Source: Planctomycetota bacterium
Lineage (GTDB): Bacteria > Planctomycetota > Phycisphaerae > Sedimentisphaerales > SM23-30
Assembly: GCA_029573975.1 (NCBI GenBank)
Contig: JAKQBU010000214.1
Location: forward strand, 1 to 11,885
Direction: 5' to 3'
DNA: 11,885 nucleotides
Shown: in pieces, positions 6,721 through 11,885 of the stretch
Layout: every line of letters starts with the position of its first letter
Numbering within the stretch: position 1 is the stretch's first letter
The notes under the pieces: model-generated
The model's input: the letters and a program-made list of their open reading frames with translations, nothing else
Databases searched by the model: none
Told to the model about the DNA's origin: nothing
Position numbers and translations under genes: made by a program

Positions 6721-8715
6721 GTGAAATCGAACGAACGACATGACAGTACGAAACCGATAGAAGCCTTTCTTCCCAGGCCAGGTTTCTGGCCCAGACTCAA
6801 ACGGTTTTTACCTAGGGTAGAATTTCACTTATTACTCATCGGTTTGGGCTGTACCATTTTCGGGAAACTTACGATTGTGCAGAGAAGTACGCCGCATGAT
6901 GTATGGCCTGATTTATTTTTTGTGATCTATCCTGACCTCCTGTTTTTTGCGATGGTTTTTTTAGGAATCCGCTGCCTGTATCTGCTGAAGCCCGGCAAGC
7001 TCACGGCTCGGTGTGTATTGATTCTGGCTACCCTGATTTCCGGTTGGTCTATTATCAATACGGGCTGGCTGATTAAAAGCGGAGTACAATTACAGCCGGG
7101 TGTGGTAAAAATATTGATTGTTGACTTATGGGAATTACTTCCCCTGGTTATTCATCATGTAACCATAAGGCCAGGTCTGGCGATAGCACTGGTTCTTATC
7201 ATCGTTGGAATCCTGATCTTTTTTGTGCGATGTCTGTATCATCCGGCGAGTATGAAAGACAATCGATATTATCATACCCGCTGGGTTTTGGGTGTGCTGC
7301 CGGTGATATTGGCTTTATTTGCCGCCCAGCCGAAAGTCACGTCGGACACATCGTTGGGATTCACCGGTGAAGTATTGGGATTCAACAGTCATTGGCATGC
7401 CCTGACTTCCAGTTTTAAAAAGATTTATGATGGCAGCATACCTGCCATTCAAACGCGAAATATTCCTGTCATCGGCCAGAGAAAAATTGAACTCCCGCAA
7501 ACCAATTCGAATCATTTTCCGAATATTGTCCTGGTGCTGCTGGAAAGTGTTTCGTACTCGGTTACCTCGATGGCCGATCCCGAATTAAACGCCACCCCTT
7601 TTCTGGCACTATTGGCCCGGGAGGGGGTTCATTTTCGCCTAACCCGCGTACCGGTTTCTCACACCACGAAGGCATTCTGGGCAACATTGACTTCCACTAC
7701 CCCCATCATTCAGGCCAACTATGTGGAGGCAATACCGTCGCCAGCAGGATATGAAGGGCTTCCTTCGATCCTGGCCCGGATAGGGTACCGCAGTGCTTTT
7801 TTTGAAATGTCCCGGGGCAGTTTCGAATGTGCGCCGGGTTTTTTCAGCAATCTTGCCTTCGATTGGGCCTGGTTCCGGGAAAATCTGGAGGATCCATCGG
7901 CCCATATCGGGTTGCTGGCGGGAGATGATTGCCGTATCATCGAACCGGCGATGGAGTGGGTGCAAGAACAAAAGGGTAATCCTTTTTTTTTGATGATGAT
8001 TACCACCGTTTCTCACGACCCGTACCAGGTACCTGCCCACTTTGGAACTCCCAAAGAGCTGCCTTATGAAAAATTTGTTCAATCGCTGCAATATACCGAT
8101 TATTTTCTGGAACAACTGGATAAAACTCTGAAGGAACGCAATCTGAAAGATAATACCATTTTATGTATCATAGGTGATCACGGCACCAGTTTTCGGGGGA
8201 ATGCGGATAACGGCCGATGGATACCATATGAAGAGGTGATCCGGGTTCCCTGGATTATGCGGTGGCCCGGACATATTGAAGCAGGATTGAAGATCGATTG
8301 GCCCTGTTCCCAGCTTGATTATACCCCCACGATTTTACAGCTAATCGGATTTGATATCTCCCGGGCCGGTTTTGAAGGCAGGGATGCCTTTACTCCTTCG
8401 GAGTTGAATCGGAGGCTGTATTTCTCTTCCTGGTACACCGATAGTCCGATTGGATTCACGGAAGGGAATCGAAAAGTGGTGTATTGGCCCTACCTGGATA
8501 AAATATATGAATACCACCTCGATACCGACCCGAACGAAGAAAATCCGCGAATTATTTCTTTTGATCAAAGAGCGGAAATTATCCGCAACCTGAGAGAATG
8601 GGAAAATGCATCCCAAATTTCCATTGATGCCCGAAGATTTACCGCTGACTTATTTTTCTCGCACTGGAAGACATTCAGCACCGGACAATCGGCATGGGCC
8701 TTTTATGTACCCTGA
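6721..8715 (+). CDS. LtaS-like membrane-anchored sulfatase-superfamily protein, copy 2
   Basis: This tandem paralogue of the preceding gene is 664 residues from GTG 6721. The N-terminal membrane segments occupy roughly 35-205. The catalytic half repeats the same set: NIVLVLLES with Glu275, SHTTK with Thr315/316, TVSHDPY, and GDHG with Asp486-His487. It ends SAWAFYVP, like SAWTYYVP in copy 1. By eye the catalytic domains are about two-thirds to three-quarters identical and the membrane parts less so. I chose GTG 6721 because it encodes VKSNERH, aligning with MKSAQET at the start of copy 1. ATG 6688 is in frame, would overlap the previous gene by 23 nt and has no ribosome-binding site. Codons here use many more A/T third positions (TTA, ATT, AAA) than copy 1. 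The substrate is unknown. It is likely co-transcribed with its neighbours. Confidence 0.85.
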   Translation: MKSNERHDSTKPIEAFLPRPGFWPRLKRFLPRVEFHLLLIGLGCTIFGKLTIVQRSTPHDVWPDLFFVIYPDLLFFAMVFLGIRCLYLLKPGKLTARCVLILATLISGWSIINTGWLIKSGVQLQPGVVKILIVDLWELLPLVIHHVTIRPGLAIALVLIIVGILIFFVRCLYHPASMKDNRYYHTRWVLGVLPVILALFAAQPKVTSDTSLGFTGEVLGFNSHWHALTSSFKKIYDGSIPAIQTRNIPVIGQRKIELPQTNSNHFPNIVLVLLESVSYSVTSMADPELNATPFLALLAREGVHFRLTRVPVSHTTKAFWATLTSTTPIIQANYVEAIPSPAGYEGLPSILARIGYRSAFFEMSRGSFECAPGFFSNLAFDWAWFRENLEDPSAHIGLLAGDDCRIIEPAMEWVQEQKGNPFFLMMITTVSHDPYQVPAHFGTPKELPYEKFVQSLQYTDYFLEQLDKTLKERNLKDNTILCIIGDHGTSFRGNADNGRWIPYEEVIRVPWIMRWPGHIEAGLKIDWPCSQLDYTPTILQLIGFDISRAGFEGRDAFTPSELNRRLYFSSWYTDSPIGFTEGNRKVVYWPYLDKIYEYHLDTDPNEENPRIISFDQRAEIIRNLREWENASQISIDARRFTADLFFSHWKTFSTGQSAWAFYVP

Positions 8716-8751
8716 GTCGTTTCGAGTTTTGTAACATTATTTGTCAAGGTC

Positions 8752-8755
8752 AGGA
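8752..8755 (+). promoter_or_regulatory. ribosome-binding site deciding the exosortase-like gene start
   Basis: AGGA lies 9 nt before ATG 8765. The in-frame TTG at 8741 has no comparable upstream motif, so ATG 8765 is preferred. Confidence 0.5.
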
Positions 8756-8764
8756 ATCGATTCG

Positions 8765-9682
8765 ATGCAAAATAAACCTGCATTCCGTCCCATCGACATA
8801 TTCCCTTTCGCCGGCAAAATGGTGGTTTTGCTGGGATTAGCCATTTGGGTCTTTTGGACGCAAGTATCCCATATTATCATACAAGCCCCACGGTCCAGTG
8901 AAACTGCTTATACGGTCGTGACCCCTCTGGCGGTTCTTTTATTAGCATGGCTGCGCAGAAAGGAGATAGCCAACAACCTGAATCAAGGATCTTATGGGGG
9001 AATTCTGCTGATTTTGTCCGGACTGTTTTTATTTGCCGCCGCCACCTGGCCTTTTAATTATGGTTTTGCACGGGATATCTCGATTATTCCCGTGGTGGCG
9101 GGAATTGTCTGGGCGGTTGGCGGCGGGAAGGTATTGAAACCATCGCTGCCGATGATTTTTCTCCTGCTGCTGGCGATCCCCATCGGCAGCCGCATTTATG
9201 CGGCATTAATCATTCGCCCGGAAACATATACGATTTCCGCCACGGCAAAAGCACTGGATGCTCTGCCGGAAATTGAAACTTCGGTGGTCGGGACAGATCT
9301 GATTTATACAACCGGCGAAAAAACCGGTCAGATTGCCGTGGGGGAATCGAACCGCGGCGCACGATTGCTGCAAACCTATCTGGCGATCGGTATCTTTGTT
9401 TTATTCTCTCGTATCCGGCCGTGGTGGCGGATTCTTTTTGTAGTCGTACTATCCCTTCCCATGGTTTTATTCTGTAATTTTTTCCGGCTTTTCATCTGGG
9501 GGGTAGTGGTGATATATTCTCAGGTACCTCCTCTGAGCGGACTGCCCAGAAATTTGTCCGCCGTTGTTGCTCTGCTGCTGTGTTACCTTTTGTTTGCGTT
9601 TTTCTCTTCTTTCAAGCTGCATCTTTTTGTAGCAGAGGAGGAAGAAGAAAAAGGTATCGAAGGAGAAAGACCGCATGTCTGA
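8765..9682 (+). CDS. exosortase/archaeosortase-family-like membrane protein lacking the canonical Cys and His
   Basis: This 305-residue protein is mostly hydrophobic, with about eight membrane segments and a charged C-terminal tail rich in Glu. Exosortases are polytopic membrane transpeptidase-like enzymes that recognise PEP-CTERM-type tails through Cys, Arg and His. The segment after the long extracytoplasmic loop, VGESNRGARLL (192-202), aligns with the family pattern V-x-E-A-C-S-G-x-R-x-L. Glu194, Gly198 and Arg200 are kept, but Asn196 stands at the nucleophile Cys. The second motif, NFFR (238-241), keeps Asn and Arg. The region where the family His is expected (about 252-262) has PPLSGLPRN and no His. 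The directly following EpsI-like gene supports the family call. I recall planctomycete-specific exosortase subfamilies but cannot assign one. It may be a non-peptidase binding or scaffold protein, or use another chemistry. Confidence 0.7.
   Translation: MQNKPAFRPIDIFPFAGKMVVLLGLAIWVFWTQVSHIIIQAPRSSETAYTVVTPLAVLLLAWLRRKEIANNLNQGSYGGILLILSGLFLFAAATWPFNYGFARDISIIPVVAGIVWAVGGGKVLKPSLPMIFLLLLAIPIGSRIYAALIIRPETYTISATAKALDALPEIETSVVGTDLIYTTGEKTGQIAVGESNRGARLLQTYLAIGIFVLFSRIRPWWRILFVVVLSLPMVLFCNFFRLFIWGVVVIYSQVPPLSGLPRNLSAVVALLLCYLLFAFFSSFKLHLFVAEEEEEKGIEGERPHV
9661..9665 (+). promoter_or_regulatory. ribosome-binding site of the EpsI-like gene inside the exosortase-like gene
   Basis: AGGAG lies 9 nt before ATG 9675, within the last codons of the upstream gene. 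The two coding regions overlap by 8 nt, which suggests translational coupling. Confidence 0.65.
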
Positions 9683-10406
9683 ACAAAACCATAAGAACTT
9701 CTCTATTCGCAGTTGGTTTTCCGGGCCTTTTCTGACGGCGGCCCTCCTGCTTATTTTGGCAGCCGCCATTCTTCCGCCCGCTCTGCGAGCTTTGGCCTCT
9801 CATTATGAGAAAGAACCGATCGCGATCCGCCGCTCCTTAAAAACCTTTGATCCTCAGAGACTACCCTTCTTCGCCAGAGGCTGGAACCTGGATTCTATTC
9901 CTGCCTCCGTTGAAGATATTGGTACCGAAGAGTATCTTCATATTGCGTTTCAATCCAAAGATAAATCAAAATTGCTGCAACGAATCGAATTATTCATAAC
10001 CTATTACAGTGATCCGCGGGATAAGGTCCCTCATACGCCGGAGGTGTGTTCCCGGCAGGCGGGCGCGATTGTCCGGGAATTAACCACGGCAACGATAGAT
10101 ATTCCGGAATCAGGCCCCATCGAAGTAAAATTGCTCATCCTGGACGATCAGAAACACTCCTCGCTCACCCTTTATGTTTTTTGTGTGGAAGGCTTATTTC
10201 GTCATGATCGCGAGCAGGTGCGATGGGTTATCGGCAAACCAGGGCATCGGCATGTATTTTTCAGTAAAATCGAAGCAGCGGCAGTCCTGCCAGCCAACGG
10301 CGATACCCAAATTGCGTTCGAGGCCTGTAAAACGGTATTGTGTCAGGTGATTCCGGTGCTGGTGCATGATTATTTTCCCACCCGGCAGCAAATCCAAAAC
10401 CGCTAA
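9675..10406 (+). CDS. EpsI-like exosortase-associated protein
   Basis: This 243-residue protein has one N-terminal membrane segment (about 18-39) and an extracytoplasmic domain. The diagnostic stretch is LFITYYSDPRDKVPHTPEVC: the EpsI domain typically has an aromatic strand followed by H-[ST]-P-x-x-C, here His120-Thr-Pro-Glu-Val-Cys125. Further on, VRWVIGKPGHRHVFFSKIE resembles the arginine and aromatic strand late in that domain. EpsI-type proteins are encoded beside, or fused to, exosortases; their biochemical role is not established in my knowledge. It overlaps the exosortase-like gene by 8 nt, so the two products are probably made together. Its stop codon overlaps that of the convergent minus-strand gene. 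Length is normal for a stand-alone EpsI protein. Confidence 0.75.
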   Translation: MSEQNHKNFSIRSWFSGPFLTAALLLILAAAILPPALRALASHYEKEPIAIRRSLKTFDPQRLPFFARGWNLDSIPASVEDIGTEEYLHIAFQSKDKSKLLQRIELFITYYSDPRDKVPHTPEVCSRQAGAIVRELTTATIDIPESGPIEVKLLILDDQKHSSLTLYVFCVEGLFRHDREQVRWVIGKPGHRHVFFSKIEAAAVLPANGDTQIAFEACKTVLCQVIPVLVHDYFPTRQQIQNR

Positions 10407-10900
10407 TCGATGCGTTTTACTTTATATCGCCGGGAAGCGATTATCCAGGTGTGAAATACGAATATAGCCAGAACGACTCCCCCTACCAAAAGGATATAAC
10501 TGCGGGGTTCTGCCACGGGCGCCCAGACAGCCGGTATAGTTATGCTTTCTCCCGAATGGAATTGGATGACAGCAGGTACCTGCCCCAACACCGCTCCCTT
10601 GCTGCTAACCCGCAGGGAAAATTCCCCCTTTTCTCCGGGCCGAATACCCTGGAGAAAGTCATCGGTCCAGGCTTTGAATATCCCCTCGGATTCTTCGGCT
10701 TTCCAATCTTGAGGGGCCATAAAGTTATAGGCTGCATGTTCAGGAATTTCAAAGGATACCAGGGGGGAAGTATTCAGGTTCGTAACCTGGTAGGTGTAAA
10801 TACTCGATTGAATATTTACCGAGATGGACACCTTATCCGTTTTAAACTCTCCCAAATCACAAACAGCAGCCAGAAAAATAATAACCATACAAGGTGGCAT
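10403..10900 (-). CDS. small exported protein with PEP-CTERM-like C-terminal tail
   Basis: This 165-residue protein has a short hydrophobic N-terminus (residues 3-13) and a mid part that reads as a beta-sandwich-like exported domain. YTYQVTNLNTSPLVSFEIP, APQDW, GIRPGEKGEF and a strand-rich end recall short domains common in PEP-CTERM and related secreted proteins. The C-terminus has Val-Ala-Glu-Pro (129-132), a hydrophobic helix (135-155) and a basic cluster RRYKVKR (157-163), the three-part layout of exosortase sorting signals, though the helix is long and the motif is not exact VPEP. The start at 10900 is supported by AAGGAG (10915 to 10910) 9 nt upstream, plus a promoter. It faces the exosortase-like/EpsI-like pair tail to tail, making it a plausible client. 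An ordinary C-terminal membrane anchor is the main alternative. The N-region has no basic residue, so the export signal is atypical. Confidence 0.65.
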   Translation of the reverse strand: MPPCMVIIFLAAVCDLGEFKTDKVSISVNIQSSIYTYQVTNLNTSPLVSFEIPEHAAYNFMAPQDWKAEESEGIFKAWTDDFLQGIRPGEKGEFSLRVSSKGAVLGQVPAVIQFHSGESITIPAVWAPVAEPRSYILLVGGVVLAIFVFHTWIIASRRYKVKRID

Positions 10901-10962
10901 GATTATGTTCTCCTTGGACCAATAAGCAGTATGCCATTTAGAAAACGAAAGAGACCATCGTA

Positions 10963-10990
10963 ATTATACTGGTTATTGTTAAAGTAACAA
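10963..10990 (-). promoter_or_regulatory. promoter of the PEP-CTERM-like protein gene
   Basis: On the minus strand, TTGTTA (10990 to 10985) precedes a perfect TATAAT (10968 to 10963) with a 16-nt spacer. The start would fall near 10956, leaving a leader of about 55 nt with a strong ribosome-binding site. Confidence 0.55.
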
Positions 10991-10994
10991 AATA
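10974..10994. promoter_or_regulatory. imperfect palindrome over the -35 region, possible operator
   Basis: TATTGTTA (10974-10981), a 3-nt centre and TAACAAAATA (10985-10994) form an inverted repeat with one extra base in the right arm. It overlaps the -35 and spacer of the minus-strand promoter. The sequence is AT-rich, so chance is a real alternative. Confidence 0.25.
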
Positions 10995-11077
10995 ATGGTT
11001 TTCCTAAACTCATATATTATGTGCCGATTTTAACTATGGGCCAACTGAATTTCTCTCATTTTTTTGTTGAATTTGGC

Positions 11078-11083
11078 TATAAT
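11078..11083 (+). promoter_or_regulatory. -10 element upstream of the RACo-like gene
   Basis: A perfect TATAAT lies 62 nt before ATG 11146. The hexamer 17 nt upstream (11055-11060) is a poor -35, so this is either a weak or activated promoter or a chance match in AT-rich DNA. The remainder of 10901-11145 shows no other element besides the divergent promoter. Confidence 0.4.
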
Positions 11084-11145
11084 AAGCTTGAAAATATTAT
11101 ATTTACAAGATTTTACAAAAATTTCACTACAAATGGGTCGTGTTT

Positions 11146-11885
11146 ATGCAGTTATATGAAATTACGTTTCAGCCGGACGGGGTAAAGGCGAAGGTGGCGG
11201 GGCAGACGACGATCTGGGAGGCTGGCCAGCGGGCGGGGATTATCCTTAACAGCGTGTGCGGGGGGGCGGGCACGTGCGGCAAGTGCCTGGTGTACCTGGA
11301 CGGGCAGGAAACGCCGGTGCGGGCCTGTCAGTACCGCGTGGACCGGGATCTGGTGGTGACGATACCCGATAGTTCCCGGTTTTTCGAGCAGAAAATCCTG
11401 CAGGAAGGGATTTCCACCCAGGCGAGTATCGAGCCGCTGGTTTGCAAGCATTACCTGCAACTGGCCGGACCCACGCTGGAGGATCTGCGCAGCGACAGCC
11501 AGCGGCTGATTGCGGCGGTGGATGAAAAGGCGGGGGGGACGGTGCATACCTGCCGGGACCATGCCGGGACGGTTTCCGGCCGCACCCGCATTGCCAATTC
11601 TCTGCTGCGGCAGTTGCCGGCCCTGTTCCGGGAGCATAATTACGCGGTGACGGCGGTCTGCCATTCGGGACGGATCTTTGCGATGGAGCCTGGCGATACC
11701 ACCGGGACGATGTTCGGACTGGCGGTCGATATCGGGACCACGACGGTGGTGGCCAGCCTGCTCCATCTGGTCCATGGCAAGACGGTGGGTATCGCCGCCC
11801 AGTCGAATCCGCAGATTCCCTTCGGCGATGATGTGGTCAGCCGGATCGAATACAGCCGGGCAAATCCGGACGGTCTGCGGCAGCT
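11146..11885 (+). CDS. RACo-like 2Fe-2S ferredoxin / ASKHA-domain corrinoid-activation protein, 5' part
   Basis: The gene runs off the right edge; 246 codons are visible. Residues 1-75 are a 2Fe-2S ferredoxin domain with Cys38-x5-Cys44-x2-Cys47 and Cys61 (C-GGAGT-C-GK-C, then RACQ). A linker (about 75-185) leads to an ASKHA-type ATPase core opening with AVDIGTTTVVASLL (193-206), followed by NPQIPFGDDVVSRIEY (221-236), a signature of the RACo / DUF4445 group. Characterised members use ATP to drive reduction of inactive Co(II) corrinoid back to Co(I) in methyltransferase systems; a cytoplasmic redox role is therefore likely, but the partner is outside the window. The start at 11146 opens the frame directly into the ferredoxin domain; the ribosome-binding site is weak, and the ATG at 11133 is in another frame. 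Coding is GC-rich, in sharp contrast to the AT-rich leader. Confidence 0.85.
   Translation, partial: MQLYEITFQPDGVKAKVAGQTTIWEAGQRAGIILNSVCGGAGTCGKCLVYLDGQETPVRACQYRVDRDLVVTIPDSSRFFEQKILQEGISTQASIEPLVCKHYLQLAGPTLEDLRSDSQRLIAAVDEKAGGTVHTCRDHAGTVSGRTRIANSLLRQLPALFREHNYAVTAVCHSGRIFAMEPGDTTGTMFGLAVDIGTTTVVASLLHLVHGKTVGIAAQSNPQIPFGDDVVSRIEYSRANPDGLRQ

Noticed and set aside
10451..10963. 170-codon plus-strand open frame opposite the PEP-CTERM-like protein
   Set aside because: The minus-strand frame has a strong ribosome-binding site, a promoter and a sensible signal/domain/anchor layout; the plus frame has none of these.
1..11885. CRISPR arrays, tRNA or rRNA genes, insertion sequences
   Set aside because: No regularly spaced repeats, no cloverleaf-like or rRNA sequence that I could recognise, and no transposase-like coding region were seen by eye.

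Overview
The window looks like a planctomycete chromosome segment, probably from a Phycisphaerae / Sedimentisphaerales-like anaerobe. Three things point there: two secreted LamG proteins ending in a single Cys-containing dockerin-like calcium loop (a tail common in that group), an exosortase/EpsI-type pair, and a RACo-like ferredoxin/ASKHA protein of the kind used to reactivate corrinoid proteins in anaerobes. The assignment rests on family recognition by eye, not on a search.

Layout. 1-226 is non-coding and turns AT-rich after about position 50. A 23-codon signal-peptide-like ORF (227-298) precedes two tandem paralogous genes for secreted LamG/dockerin-like proteins (325-1314, 1397-2392). 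They are closed by a strong intrinsic terminator (2477-2521). A minus-strand SGNH/GDSL-hydrolase lipoprotein gene (2546-3307) is divergent from a PLP-dependent Cys/Met-metabolism-type enzyme gene (3499-4665).

From 4707 to 10406 lies a tightly spaced plus-strand series: two tandem paralogous LtaS-like membrane sulfatase-superfamily proteins (4707-6710, 6721-8715), an exosortase-like integral membrane protein (8765-9682) and an EpsI-like exosortase-associated protein (9675-10406). The exosortase-like protein keeps the conserved arginines but has no Cys or His where the family nucleophile and His are expected. The series meets, tail to tail with overlapping stop codons, a minus-strand gene (10403-10900) for a small surface protein. 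That protein ends in an EP / hydrophobic helix / basic cluster tail like an exosortase sorting signal. After a divergent promoter region, the 5' part of a RACo-like ferredoxin/ASKHA gene (11146-11885) runs off the right edge.

The coherent biology is in 4707-10900. I read it as a small envelope-modification unit: two alkaline-phosphatase-superfamily transferases or hydrolases facing the periplasm, a sorting-enzyme homologue with an altered active site, its EpsI partner, and one candidate client. The function of the whole is inference. The flanking SGNH lipoprotein, PLP enzyme and RACo-like gene are individually recognisable but not obviously tied to it.
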